From positions 2,852,001-2,916,000 of the forward strand of contig NZ_CP123228.1 in the NCBI RefSeq assembly GCF_029855045.1: a stretch of 64,000 bases of DNA, written 5' to 3'. The notes beneath the pieces were generated by a model. It saw only the letters and a program-made list of their open reading frames with translations, ran no database searches and had not been told where the DNA came from. How positions within the stretch are numbered: position 1 is the first letter of the stretch; every line of letters starts with the position of its first letter. Below are positions 31,625 through 40,252 of this stretch, one piece after another. The DNA comes from Piscinibacter sp. XHJ-5. GTDB lineage: Bacteria > Pseudomonadota > Gammaproteobacteria > Burkholderiales > Burkholderiaceae_C. The position numbers and the translations under genes were made by a program.

Positions 31625-31698
31625 GGCGGTCTCCTGGGTTCGGGCCCGGCGGTGGCCTGCGTCAGGCGTTGCGGTCAGGCCAGTCATGTAACGTTGTG

Positions 31699-31713
31699 AT
31701 TTGGCCTGACCAG
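31699..31713. promoter_or_regulatory. GntR-type operator before CUT2 system E
   Basis: ATTTGGCCTGACCAG, 75 bases upstream of the system E start on the minus strand. It matches the site in front of GntR regulator 1 over TTGGCCTGACCA. Confidence 0.68.
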
Positions 31714-31741
31714 CGCGGTCGAAGGCAACTCGGTAAATTCC

Positions 31742-31759
31742 CTGAGGTACGTTCCTCAG
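31742..31759. promoter_or_regulatory. LacI-type operator 5 (before CUT2 system E)
   Basis: CTGAGGTACGTTCCTCAG is a near-perfect palindrome 117 bases before the system E start. With the GntR-type site at 31699-31713 it makes the second promoter carrying both operator types. Confidence 0.73.
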
Positions 31760-31773
31760 AAGCTTCCGCAGGC

Positions 31774-31802
31774 AAAAAAAAGGTCCGCGCGCAGCGCGGA
31801 CC
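31774..31802 (-). terminator. Rho-independent terminator after the porin gene
   Basis: On the minus strand GGTCCGCGC, loop TGC, GCGCGGACC form a perfect nine-base-pair stem followed by eight T. It lies 87 bases after the porin stop and ends that transcript just before the system E promoter. Confidence 0.93.
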
Positions 31803-31889
31803 GAAGGGTCGTCGACCGTCGGGTCCCCGCTTGCCGCTCTCTTCAACCAGCGGGGTTGGCCGGGACCACGGGAGATTCTTCGCGGCGGT

Positions 31890-33080
31890 TCAGAACCAGA
31901 TTTCCACCTGCGCCCCGTAGCTGGTGCCGCGGGTCTTGCCGTCGCCGATGCCGGTGAGGCCGCCGGGGCCGGCCGCGGCGTTGGCGGCGTCGTTCCACTT
32001 GGCCGTCGTCACGTACAGGCGCAGCTCGGGGCGGTTCCAGAAGCCCGGGCCGGTGCTGAGCGTGGGCGCGAAGGTGAACTTCGCGAGCTTCTGCGTCGCG
32101 CCGTTGTCGGGCTTCTTCTGCGAATAGCCCAGCTCCCCGACCAGCTTGAAGTTCTTGCTGAGCGCGTACGAGGCCCGCCCGCCGATCGTGCCCGAGCTGG
32201 TCTTCACGCCGCTGGCGCCGTCCTTGTCCTGCTGCACCATCGCTTGCGCCTGGCCGCCCAGCGCGCCGAGCTGCCAGGTCAGGCTTTCCACCAGGCGGAT
32301 CGCCCGCGTGCCGGAGGCGGCGGCGAGGTTGCCGAAGTTGCCGTCCAGCCCGGCCGAGCCGTTGGCGAACTGCAGCCACAGGGTGTTGCCGCCGCCCCAG
32401 CTGGACATCTCCTGGTTGTGCTGCAGGCTCAAGCCCGCGCCGCTCTTGCCGCCGCTGAAGTCGCCGTGGGTGAAGGTGCCGGTCAGGCGCAGCTTGCCGC
32501 CCGGGTTGAGCTCGATGTCGTGTGCGTCCAGGTTCAGTCGCGAGCCCGGATGCACGGCGTCGCCGTCGGTGCGGAAGTAGGCGAAGTTGAGCTTGCCGGT
32601 GCCGAGGTCGACGACGTTGTCGGCTCCGGCGCCCACGCCCGACATGTTGACGTAGAAGGTGTCGACGATGTGCACGTCGGCGCGGCCGTAGAAGCGCTTG
32701 CCGATCCAGAAGGTGGCCTTCGGGGCGATGTCGTAGCCCTTGCCCTCGACATACATCTGGTTGATGCCGACCTTGGAGTCGCCGGTGTCGGTGCCGGGGT
32801 TGTGCAGGTTGGTCATCAGCGCGGCCTTGTAGTCCACGCCGTCCTTCTGGAATTCCTGGCTGAGCATGAATTCGCCGTAGATGTCGCACTCGTTGCCCAG
32901 CCGGTACTTCAGGCCCGGGCCGTTCAGGCCGTAGCAGGCGCGCGCGGCATCCTTCTTGGTCGCGCCCGGTCCCGCGCGGAAATATCCGCCCCAGTCGACG
33001 GCCGAGGCCGGCGTGCAGGTGGCAGCCGCAGCGGCGACCGCCAGCATGGCAAGGGGAACTCTGTGGTGCTTGGTCGTCAT
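31890..33080 (-). CDS. Maltoporin-type carbohydrate porin (LamB family)
   Basis: A 396-residue outer-membrane beta-barrel. A Sec signal (cleavage after ASA, about residue 27) is followed by the LamB hallmark: VDWGGYFRAGPG, an early cysteine (ACYGLNG), KYRLGNECDIYGEF, FWIGKRFYGRADVH and a terminal phenylalanine (VEIWF). It provides outer-membrane entry for sugars that the periplasmic systems then take up. ATG 33080 follows ACGGAGACAGAG; an in-frame upstream start is less likely. It lies 229 bases after the zinc dehydrogenase gene, is the last gene before a strong terminator, and may belong to the system F transcript or have its own promoter. Confidence 0.9.
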   Translation of the reverse strand: MTTKHHRVPLAMLAVAAAAATCTPASAVDWGGYFRAGPGATKKDAARACYGLNGPGLKYRLGNECDIYGEFMLSQEFQKDGVDYKAALMTNLHNPGTDTGDSKVGINQMYVEGKGYDIAPKATFWIGKRFYGRADVHIVDTFYVNMSGVGAGADNVVDLGTGKLNFAYFRTDGDAVHPGSRLNLDAHDIELNPGGKLRLTGTFTHGDFSGGKSGAGLSLQHNQEMSSWGGGNTLWLQFANGSAGLDGNFGNLAAASGTRAIRLVESLTWQLGALGGQAQAMVQQDKDGASGVKTSSGTIGGRASYALSKNFKLVGELGYSQKKPDNGATQKLAKFTFAPTLSTGPGFWNRPELRLYVTTAKWNDAANAAAGPGGLTGIGDGKTRGTSYGAQVEIWF

Positions 33081-33309
33081 GACTCTGTCTCCGTGGTCGT
33101 TTGCAGATGCGCCGGGCAAAGCAATGCCGAGCGCGGTGTTTCCCGTGCTGTTTTGTGTCTGAGAGGAGAGACGTGCAGCGGCTCAGCCGCTGTCGTTGAA
33201 GCTCGCCATGGCGGAGCCCTTCCGTGGCCTCGACATTGCGGCGCGCAGGCCGCCCTGGGGACGGGCCGCGCCGCGTTCGTTGCGCAAGGCCAGCAGCGTG
33301 CCGATCACA

Positions 33310-34320
33310 TCAGCACTCCACGATGGCCTTGATCACGCCTTGCGCGGGATCGAGCAGCCGCGCGAACTCCGCCGGCACGCGCGCCAGCGGAAGACGGTGC
33401 GTGTTGAGCACGCCATCGGGGATCTGCCCTCGGCGCATCGCCTGCAGCACGGTCTCGAAGTCCTCCATCGTGGCGTTGCGGCTGCCCAGCAGGGTCGTCT
33501 CGCGCTTGTGGAACTCGGGGTCCGAGAAGGTGATGTCGTCGCGCACCACCGAGATCAGCACGTACGTACCTGCGTGGGCGACGAAGCGGAAGCCGCGCTC
33601 CATCGCTCGCGCATTGCCGGTGGCGTCGAACACCACGTCGAAGAAGTCCCCGCCGCTGAGCGCCGACAGCTGCGCCTCGTCGTCGGGGCCGATGACGACG
33701 CCGGCGTGCGCACCGAGATGCCGGACGCAGAACTCGACACGCTCCGGCCGGGTGTCGAGCGCGACGACCGTCGCATCATGCAGGCGCGAGAAGAGCAGGG
33801 CCGCGATCCCGATCGGCCCGTTGCCCACCACCAGCACCCGCTGGCCTTCGCGCACCTGCGCGCGGCGCACCGCGTGGGCGCCGATCGACAGGAACTCGAC
33901 CATCGCGGCCTGGTCGAGCGTGATGCCCTCGGCCTTGTGCACGAAGGGCTCCGGCACGCACAGGTACTCGGTGAACGCGCCGTCGCGATGCACGCCCAGC
34001 ACCTGCAGCTTGACGCAGCAATTGGTCCGCCCGGCGCGGCAGGCGATGCACTGCCCGCACGACAGGTACGGCATGACGAACACCGGATCGCCCGGCTTCA
34101 GCGCGCTGCCTGCGGGTGCCTGCTCGACGACGCCCGACAGCTCGTGCCCCATCACGCGCGGGTATTCGAGGTAGGGCTGGCTGCCGCCGAAGATGTGAAG
34201 ATCGGTGCCGCACACACCCACGCGCTTCACGCGCAGCATCACCTCCCGCTCGCCGCGCGCAGGCATCGGCCGCTCGTGTGCGCTCAAGGTGCCCGGGCTC
34301 TCGCAGATCACGGTCAGCAT
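33310..34320 (-). CDS. Zinc-dependent medium-chain dehydrogenase, L-galactonate 5-dehydrogenase-like (second copy)
   Basis: A 336-residue paralogue of the enzyme at 4575-5585, aligning end to end without gaps. Catalytic ligands (Cys in GVCGTD, GHE), the four structural cysteines (CGQCIACRAGRTNCC) and the Rossmann motif GNGPIG are all present, as are FSDPEFHKRET and GSRNAT. It follows the system F binding-protein gene after a hairpin-containing 88-base spacer, so system F may import the polyol or sugar acid it oxidises. The duplication may allow similar chemistry in two regulons. Exact substrate uncertain. Confidence 0.88.
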   Translation of the reverse strand: MLTVICESPGTLSAHERPMPARGEREVMLRVKRVGVCGTDLHIFGGSQPYLEYPRVMGHELSGVVEQAPAGSALKPGDPVFVMPYLSCGQCIACRAGRTNCCVKLQVLGVHRDGAFTEYLCVPEPFVHKAEGITLDQAAMVEFLSIGAHAVRRAQVREGQRVLVVGNGPIGIAALLFSRLHDATVVALDTRPERVEFCVRHLGAHAGVVIGPDDEAQLSALSGGDFFDVVFDATGNARAMERGFRFVAHAGTYVLISVVRDDITFSDPEFHKRETTLLGSRNATMEDFETVLQAMRRGQIPDGVLNTHRLPLARVPAEFARLLDPAQGVIKAIVEC

Positions 34321-34362
34321 GGCTGTCCTTGGAGATTCTTCTTCAGGGTCGAAGGACGACAT

Positions 34363-34396
34363 CGAACGCGCGCTGCACTGCTGCCGCGCGCGTTCG
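34363..34396 (-). other. Intra-operon hairpin after the binding-protein gene (system F)
   Basis: CGAACGCGCGC (34363-34373) and GCGCGCGTTCG (34386-34396) make an 11-base-pair stem with a 12-base loop between the SBP and dehydrogenase genes. No T-tract follows. It parallels the hairpins after the SBP genes of systems B and D. Confidence 0.6.
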
Positions 34397-34408
34397 TGCG
34401 AGGCCTGC

Positions 34409-35365
34409 TCAGTACAGGACGTTCTTCGCTTCCGCCGAATCGATGTTCTTCTTGGTCACCATCACGACGCCGGTGTCGCGGAACTTCGGCACCTTCTTGC
34501 CCGTCAGCACTTCGACGGCGGTCTGTACGCCCAGGCTGCCCATCTGGTAGGCGCTCTGCACCGCGATGGCTTCGATCGTGCCGTCCTTGACGAAGCCTTG
34601 CAGGTCGCCATTGCCGTCGAATCCGATGGCGGCCACCTTGCCGGCCTTGCCGCTTTGCACCAGTGCGCGGCCCATGCCGATGGCCGTCGGCTCGTTGGCG
34701 CCGAAGATCCCTTTCAGGTCGGGATTGGCCGCCAGCACGTCGGTGGTCTGGTTGAGCGCGGTGCCCATCTGCGAGTTGGAATAGAAGGGCCCGAGGATCT
34801 GCAGCTTCGAGTGCGTCTCGATGTACTTCCTGAAGCCGCCCACGCGCCCGATCTCCGAGCCCGATCCGGCGGTGTAGGACATGATCGCGATCTTGCCGGT
34901 GGTGCCGATCTTGTCGATCAGCGCCTTCGCGCACAGCTCGCCCGCCTGCTGGTTGTCGGTCGCCAGGAACGACTGGTAGTAGTTCTTGCCCGCCTCGGAC
35001 GCGGCCGAGTCGATGAGGATCACCGGGATCTTCGCCTCCCACGCCTTCTTCATCGCCGGGATCAGCGCGTCGGGGTCCGACGGTGCGAGCACGATCGCGG
35101 CGACCTTGCGATTCACCGCGTTTTCCACCAGCGCCACCTGGCCGGCCAGGTCGGTGTCGGATGCCGCGCCCTGGAAGCTCGCGGTGTAGCCCTTGAGCTG
35201 GGCGACGCCGTCGTTGGCGCCCTTCTTCACGTTCTGCCAGAAGTCGGAGTTGGCGGTCTTCACGATGACCGCGATCTCCTTGTCGGCGGCCCTGGCCGGC
35301 AAGGCAATCGCGGCGCCGGCAAGCGCCAGCGTCGAGGCGATCAGGGTGGTCAGCAGCTTCTTCAT
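34409..35365 (-). CDS. CUT2 sugar ABC transporter substrate-binding protein (system F)
   Basis: A 318-residue periplasmic binding protein with a classic Sec signal (MKKLLTTLIA, cleavage after ARA, about residue 26). The mature protein begins DKEIAVIVKTANSDFWQNV and has SDPDALIPAMKKA, TAGSGSEIGRVGGF and GANEPTAIGMGRALV, all fitting the ribose/allose-type fold. It lies after the system F permease gene. The order ATPase, permease, SBP, dehydrogenase resembles system C, where the SBP also comes last among the transport genes. Ligand unknown. Confidence 0.92.
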   Translation of the reverse strand: MKKLLTTLIASTLALAGAAIALPARAADKEIAVIVKTANSDFWQNVKKGANDGVAQLKGYTASFQGAASDTDLAGQVALVENAVNRKVAAIVLAPSDPDALIPAMKKAWEAKIPVILIDSAASEAGKNYYQSFLATDNQQAGELCAKALIDKIGTTGKIAIMSYTAGSGSEIGRVGGFRKYIETHSKLQILGPFYSNSQMGTALNQTTDVLAANPDLKGIFGANEPTAIGMGRALVQSGKAGKVAAIGFDGNGDLQGFVKDGTIEAIAVQSAYQMGSLGVQTAVEVLTGKKVPKFRDTGVVMVTKKNIDSAEAKNVLY

Positions 35366-35430
35366 GTCTCAGTCCTCTTGGTGAAGAGAGTGTTCTCTCT
35401 GTCGATCCCGGTCGAGCCCGCCGGAGGGTC

Positions 35431-36414
35431 TCATCGGCGATGACGCATCTGGTCGATCCATACCGTGAGCAGGATGACCAGGCCGATGATGATTTGCTGT
35501 GTGAAGGCGGACACGCCGCCCATGTTCAAGCCGTTGCGCAGGATTCCGATGACGAAGGCGCCGATCAGCGTGCCGGAGATCGTGCCGATGCCGCCGGACA
35601 GCGACGTGCCGCCGATGACCGCTGCCGCGATGGCGTCGAGCTCGTACATGAGACCTTCGCTCGGCTGCGCGGTGACCAGACGCGACATCAGGACGCAGCC
35701 CGCCATGCCGGCCAGCGTGCCCGAGAGCACGTAGGCGAACAGCGTCACGCCTCGCACGTTCACGCCGGACAGGCGCGCCGCCTCGCCGTTGGAGCCGACG
35801 GCGTAGATGTGGCGACCCAGCCGCGTGCGGGTGAGCAGCACGGCCACTGCGATGGCCAGGGCCACCATCAGCAGCACCGGGTACGGAATGCCCGGGAAGA
35901 CGACATCGGGAAACCCGTCGCTGCCGAGCTTGACGACGCGCCACAGCGAGCCGTTGCCGAGTTCGGCGAAGCTGTCGCCGAGTCCGCCGATCGCCTTGGC
36001 GTCGGTGATCTGCAAGGCGACGCCGCGGGCCACGAGCATCATGCCCAGCGTCGCGATGAACGGCGGCAGCCTGAGCAGCGTGACGCACAGGCCGTTGATG
36101 GCACCGCACAGGGCGCCGACAGCCAGGCCGGCCAGCATGCCCAGCGGCACGGCGGCGCCGCCCTTGACCGCGAGCGCGGCGACCACGCCCGCCAGCGCCA
36201 GGATGGCGCCGACCGACAGGTCGATGCCGCCGGTGATGATCACGCAGGTCGCGCCGATGCCCAGGTAGGCGATGGACGTGACCTGCAACGCGACCGTCAT
36301 GCCGTTGCCGACCGACAGGAACGCCGGACTCACGAACGAGAACACGACGCTCAGGCCCAGCAGGCTGGCGAGCGCGGCGAATTTCTGGAACAGGTCTTTT
36401 TGCTTGTCGTTCAT
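35431..36414 (-). CDS. CUT2 sugar ABC transporter permease (system F)
   Basis: A 327-residue RbsC-type permease with [17 protein letters not shown] and about ten spans. The start at ATG 36414 (MNDKQKDL) lies four bases after the ATPase stop. An upstream ATG at 36429 would overlap the ATPase gene and cannot be excluded. It is the only permease of the system, so a homodimeric channel is expected. Confidence 0.92.
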   Translation of the reverse strand: MNDKQKDLFQKFAALASLLGLSVVFSFVSPAFLSVGNGMTVALQVTSIAYLGIGATCVIITGGIDLSVGAILALAGVVAALAVKGGAAVPLGMLAGLAVGALCGAINGLCVTLLRLPPFIATLGMMLVARGVALQITDAKAIGGLGDSFAELGNGSLWRVVKLGSDGFPDVVFPGIPYPVLLMVALAIAVAVLLTRTRLGRHIYAVGSNGEAARLSGVNVRGVTLFAYVLSGTLAGMAGCVLMSRLVTAQPSEGLMYELDAIAAAVIGGTSLSGGIGTISGTLIGAFVIGILRNGLNMGGVSAFTQQIIIGLVILLTVWIDQMRHRR

Positions 36415-36418
36415 GGCG

Positions 36419-37930
36419 TCAATGGACATGCCCGCGCCCGGAGGCGTATCGCATGATTTCTTCCTCGCAGGTGGCGCGCGTGTCCAGCACGCCGGCGATG
36501 CGGCCGGCATGGAACACCGCCACGCGGTCCGTCATGCCGAGGATCTCCGGCAGCTCGGAGCTGATCAGCACCACGCCGATGCCCTGTGCCGCCAGCGCGT
36601 CGAGCAGCGTGTAGATCGCGTACTTCGCGCCGACGTCGATGCCGCGGGTGGGCTCGTCGAAGAACAGCACGCGTGAATCGCGGAACAGCCACTTGGCGAT
36701 CACCACCTTCTGCTGGTTGCCGCCGGACAGCAGGCGCACGGGCTGCCGCGTGGTCGGCGTGCGAATCGCCAGCGACTGCACATAGCGCTGCGCCGCGGCC
36801 TCCTCCTCGTCGAAGCGGATGAAGCCGAGCCGGCCGCAGACGGCTCGCATGTTCGCCAGGCTCACGTTGTGCGCCACCGTCATGCCCAGCGCGAGCCCCT
36901 CGCCCTTGCGGTCTTCGGACAGATAGGCGATGCCGTGGCGGATGGCATCGCGCGGTGAGCGGATCTGCAGCGGCACGCCGCCCAGGCGCACGCTGCCCGC
37001 GTCGACGGGGTCGGCGCCGAACACCGCGCGCGCCACCTCGGTGCGGCCGGCACCGATCAGCCCGGCGAAGCCCAGGATCTCGCCGCGGCGAAGCTCGAAA
37101 CTGATGTCGCTGAACACGCCGGTGCGCTGCAGGCCATCGATCGTCAGCAGCACTTCGGTCGTCGGCACCGAGGTTCGCGGCGGGAACTTGTCCTCGATCG
37201 CGCGGCCCACCATGCGGGCGACGATCTCGTCCACGGTGGTGTCGGCAAAAGCCTCGGTGCACACGTGGCGCCCGTCGCGCAGCACCGTCACGCGGTCGAC
37301 GATGTGCGCCATCTCCTCGAGGCGGTGCGAGATGTACACCAGCGCGACGCCCGCGCGCTTGAGCTCGTGGATGACCTTGAACAGCTGCGCTGTCTCGGAG
37401 TCGGTGAGCGACGAGGTGGGCTCGTCCATGATCAGCACCTCGGCCTCGAGCGACAGCGCCTTGGCGATCTCCACCATCTGGCGCTGCGCCACCGACAGCG
37501 TGCGCACGATGGCCTTGGGATCGATGTCGACGCCGAGCCGATCGAGGCAGCGGCGCGCGTCCGCATGCAGTCGAGGCCGGTCGACGAACCAGCCGGCGAC
37601 CGGCTCGCGGGCGAGGAAGATGTTCTCCGCCACCGACAGGTCCGGCACCAGGTTCAGCTCCTGGTGGATCATCGCGATGCCTGCCGCCTCGGCCGCGCGG
37701 CTCGACGCGAACCGGACCGGCTGCCCCTTGTACGTGATGTGTCCGCTGTCGGGCTGCAGCTGGCCGCTGATGATCTTCATCAGCGTCGACTTGCCGGCGC
37801 CGTTCTCGCCGCACACCGCGTGCACTTCGCCGCCGCGAACGTCGAAGGAGACGTCCTGCAGGGCGGTGACGGTCAGGAAGGTCTTGCCGATGCCGGCCAG
37901 CGCCAGCACCGGCATGCCCTGCAGCGCCAT
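36419..37930 (-). CDS. CUT2 sugar ABC transporter ATP-binding protein, two-domain (system F)
   Basis: A 503-residue double ATPase. Domain 1: Walker [26 protein letters not shown], Walker B LIMDEPTSS, switch ISHRLEE. Domain 2: GLIGAGRTE, signature [13 protein letters not shown], Walker B LFFDEPTRGIDVG. The start was set at ATG 37930. An upstream TTG at 37975 has a better-placed AGAAGGGG ribosome binding site and would add 15 residues, so the true start is open. It is the first gene of a unit that runs to the dehydrogenase and perhaps the porin. Confidence 0.9.
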   Translation of the reverse strand: MALQGMPVLALAGIGKTFLTVTALQDVSFDVRGGEVHAVCGENGAGKSTLMKIISGQLQPDSGHITYKGQPVRFASSRAAEAAGIAMIHQELNLVPDLSVAENIFLAREPVAGWFVDRPRLHADARRCLDRLGVDIDPKAIVRTLSVAQRQMVEIAKALSLEAEVLIMDEPTSSLTDSETAQLFKVIHELKRAGVALVYISHRLEEMAHIVDRVTVLRDGRHVCTEAFADTTVDEIVARMVGRAIEDKFPPRTSVPTTEVLLTIDGLQRTGVFSDISFELRRGEILGFAGLIGAGRTEVARAVFGADPVDAGSVRLGGVPLQIRSPRDAIRHGIAYLSEDRKGEGLALGMTVAHNVSLANMRAVCGRLGFIRFDEEEAAAQRYVQSLAIRTPTTRQPVRLLSGGNQQKVVIAKWLFRDSRVLFFDEPTRGIDVGAKYAIYTLLDALAAQGIGVVLISSELPEILGMTDRVAVFHAGRIAGVLDTRATCEEEIMRYASGRGHVH

Positions 37931-38066
37931 GTCGGCCTGGGCATGCCCGACGGTCGATGCGAAACGCCTCTCCAAAAGCCCACCCCTTCTGCGATCGTTT
38001 GCGGCGGTGGGATACGGCGGCGCGACGATCGGTGGACCCGAACGGTCAAGCCAATCGCTGCGCTAC

Positions 38067-38079
38067 GTGGTATTACCAC
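38067..38079. promoter_or_regulatory. FCD-GntR operator, TGGTATTACCA type (system F promoter)
   Basis: GTGGTATTACCAC is a perfect palindrome around T and fits the TNGTNNNACNA pattern known for FCD regulators such as DgoR. A related word, TGGTATGACC, is read on the minus strand just before the DgoR-like regulator at 44824-44837, linking that regulator with system F. Confidence 0.65.
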
Positions 38080-38095
38080 CTTACCATTGATGTGT

Positions 38096-38109
38096 ATTTG
38101 GCCTGACCG
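38096..38109. promoter_or_regulatory. GntR-type operator, TTGGCCTGACC type (system F promoter)
   Basis: ATTTGGCCTGACCG, only 16 bases from the TGGTATTACCA palindrome. It matches the sites at 26911 and 31699 apart from the last base. Confidence 0.62.
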
Positions 38110-38164
38110 TTTCGCCGCGGCATCATGGGACATTCCCTGATTCGCGCGTTCCACGAACAGGGCG

Positions 38165-38292
38165 CTCTCGCGCCTGCGGGAGAGATTGATGTGGTGCGCG
38201 CGTCACCGACTTGTTGCCCCGCAACCGGATGCTCTCCCTCTCCCGCTCGCGGGAGAGGGGCAGGCGCCGATCTCGCGCTTGCGGGAGAGGGG
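38165..38292. repeat. Three related GC-rich extragenic hairpins (REP-like)
   Basis: CTCTCGCGCCTGCGGGAGAG (38165-38184), CCCTCTCCCGC-TC-GCGGGAGAGGG (38236-38259) and a TCTCGCGCTTGCGGGAGAGG word (38271-38290) share the GCGGGAGAG core and can each fold back. They lie downstream of the SMP-30 gene. They resemble dispersed extragenic palindromes and may aid transcript ending; function unproven. Confidence 0.55.
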
Positions 38293-38322
38293 CAGCAGTG
38301 AGGGCAGGCTGTCGGCGAGCGC

Positions 38323-39246
38323 TCAGCCGATCCGACTGCCGCGCGTGTTCAGGTAGACCGCGTACAGCGAGCTCGTCGCGCAGATGAACAGGCGATTTCT
38401 CTTCGCCCCGCCGAAGCAGAGGTTGGCGACGGTCTCCGGCACGCGCACCTTGCCGAGCAGCGTGCCGTCGGGCGCGTGGCAATGCACACCGTCTCCGGCG
38501 CTCAGCCACAGGTTGCCGTGGACGTCCACGCGCAACCCGTCGTACAGGCCCACGGGGCACTGCGCGAACACTTCGCCACCGGCCAGGTCGCCGTGCGGCC
38601 CGACGTGAAAGCGCCGCACGTGTCGCGGCCCGTCGGCCTGGTGCGTCGCGCCGGTGTCGGCGATGTAGAGCAGCGATTCGTCCGGCGAGAACGCGAGCCC
38701 GTTGGGCTGCACGAAGTCGCCGGCCACGACCGTGATCGATCCGGTGCTCCCGTCGATGCGGTACACGCGCCGCGCGCCGATCTCGCTGGGCGACGCATCG
38801 CCTTCGTAGTCCGAGTCGATGCCGTAGCTGGGATCGGTGAACCAGATGCTGCCGTCCGACATCGTCACCACGTCGTTGGGCGAGTTGAAGCGCTTTCCCT
38901 GGTAGTGCGAGGCCAGCACGGTGCGCGTGCCGTCGGGCTCCGTGCGCGAGACGCAGCGGCCGCGGTGCTCGCACGTGACGAGCCGGCCCTGGCTGTCGAC
39001 GGTGTTGCCGTTGCTGTTCATCGAGGGCTGCCGGAACACCGACACCGATGCGTCGGTCTCGTCCCAGCGCATCATCCGGTCGTTCGGAATGTCGGACCAG
39101 ACCAGATAGCGACCTGCCGCAAACCACGCCGGGCCTTCCGCCCAGCGGCAGCCGGTGGCCAGGCGCTCGAGGTGCACGTTGGCAAAGACGAGTGCGCGAA
39201 AGCGCGGGTCGACCACTTCGAAGCTGGAGGTGAGTTCGATGGCCAT
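38323..39246 (-). CDS. SMP-30/gluconolactonase/LRE-family sugar lactonase
   Basis: A 307-residue six-bladed beta-propeller. Family metal and active-site words are visible: WAEGPAWF (Glu), GKRFNSPNDVV (Asn), FTDPSYG, VQPNGLAFSPDESLLYIADT (Asn, Asp) and YDGLRVDVHGNLW (Asp). Such enzymes hydrolyse aldonolactones to aldonates, which links system G to an oxidative sugar route. A GCAAGGAGA ribosome binding site lies before the ATG, 16 bases after the second permease gene, so it is the last gene of operon G. No signal peptide, so a cytoplasmic enzyme is expected. Confidence 0.9.
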   Translation of the reverse strand: MAIELTSSFEVVDPRFRALVFANVHLERLATGCRWAEGPAWFAAGRYLVWSDIPNDRMMRWDETDASVSVFRQPSMNSNGNTVDSQGRLVTCEHRGRCVSRTEPDGTRTVLASHYQGKRFNSPNDVVTMSDGSIWFTDPSYGIDSDYEGDASPSEIGARRVYRIDGSTGSITVVAGDFVQPNGLAFSPDESLLYIADTGATHQADGPRHVRRFHVGPHGDLAGGEVFAQCPVGLYDGLRVDVHGNLWLSAGDGVHCHAPDGTLLGKVRVPETVANLCFGGAKRNRLFICATSSLYAVYLNTRGSRIG

Positions 39247-39262
39247 GCCGGTCTCCTTGCGA

Positions 39263-40252
39263 TCATTCCGAATGCCGGCGTCCGCGGCCGTAGACCAGCA
39301 GCATCGCGACGATGACGACGCCGTAGATCACATGCCGGCCGTATTCCTCGATCTGCATCACCGACAGGATCGACTGCAGCAAGGTGACGAGGATCACGCC
39401 GGCGACGGTGCCGAGATAGTTGCCGCGCCCGCCGAGGATCGACGTGCCGCCGAGCACCACGGCAGCGATGGCGGGCAGCAGGTAGGCGTCGCCCATGGCC
39501 TGCGCTGCCTTGCTCGCATAACCTGCCAGCAGCACGCCGCCGAATGCGGCCAGTCCTCCGGCAATGGCGAACGCGAGGATCACGACGAGATGGGTGCGAG
39601 CGCCGGACAGGTAGGCCGCGCGCTCCCGATTGCCGATCGCGTAGACGGTGCGTCCGAAGGTGGTGCGGCTCAGCAGGAAGATCGTGGCCGCGCCGACGAC
39701 GAACCACACGATCAATGCGTTCGGGATCCCGAACAGCGTGTGGCCGGTGGCGATCGCGCGCATCGCAGGCGACGACGCGTCCTGCGGCGAGAAGCCGCCG
39801 GTGTGAACCACCATCAGGCCTTGGGCCACCGCATTGACTGCCAGCGTCGCGATCATCGAGGGGATGCGCAGCAGCGCCACCGCGCAGCCGCTCACCAGAC
39901 CGAACAACACGCCGCAGCCGATGCCGACCGGGATGGCCATTGCCGCGCCGAGCGGTCCCCATCCCGTCGCGGCAGTGGCCATCATTCCGCCGACCGCCAC
40001 CACCCAGGGAACGGACAGGTCGATGTGGCCGAGGAGGATCACGATCATCGTGCCCGACGCGATGACTCCGAGGAACGAGGCGACCTTGAGCTGCTGCAGC
40101 AAGTACTCCGGCGACAGGAAGCTGCCGGAATACAGGCTTCCCACCAGCAGCAGGAGCGCGATGCAGCCGAAGGCGGCGGCAACGGCCGGGTCGGCTCGCC
40201 GCCACATGGTCGCGATTGCCGTGCTGCGCATGCGCATCTCAACCATAGACAT
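39263..40252 (-). CDS. CUT2 sugar ABC transporter permease (system G, second permease)
   Basis: A 329-residue RbsC-type permease. The signature is changed to LGHIDLSVPWVVAVGG (Pro instead of Gly after LSV), a variant in the otherwise invariant loop. ATG 40252 overlaps the preceding permease by 14 bases. In-frame ATGs at 40246 and 40237 are alternatives, the last leaving a gap instead of an overlap. It is paired with another permease in the same operon, probably forming a heterodimer. Confidence 0.9.
   Translation of the reverse strand: MSMVEMRMRSTAIATMWRRADPAVAAAFGCIALLLLVGSLYSGSFLSPEYLLQQLKVASFLGVIASGTMIVILLGHIDLSVPWVVAVGGMMATAATGWGPLGAAMAIPVGIGCGVLFGLVSGCAVALLRIPSMIATLAVNAVAQGLMVVHTGGFSPQDASSPAMRAIATGHTLFGIPNALIVWFVVGAATIFLLSRTTFGRTVYAIGNRERAAYLSGARTHLVVILAFAIAGGLAAFGGVLLAGYASKAAQAMGDAYLLPAIAAVVLGGTSILGGRGNYLGTVAGVILVTLLQSILSVMQIEEYGRHVIYGVVIVAMLLVYGRGRRHSE

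Larger units (their letters stand above)
37931..38322. other. 392-base intergenic region with operators and REP-like hairpins
   Basis: The part next to system F carries GntR-type sites at 38067-38079 and 38096-38109. The part next to the SMP-30 gene (38165-38292) holds three related GC-rich hairpins. The region receives the end of operon G and starts operon F, both on the minus strand, so a transcript end is expected among the hairpins. No gene was seen. Confidence 0.55.

Noticed and set aside
32534..33332. Plus-strand open frames opposite the porin
   Set aside because: They are shadows of the LamB-type gene, which has a signal peptide, family hallmark and terminator.
38165..38292. CRISPR-like repeats
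   Set aside because: Only three imperfect GC-rich hairpin words without regular spacers; fits REP-like palindromes instead.
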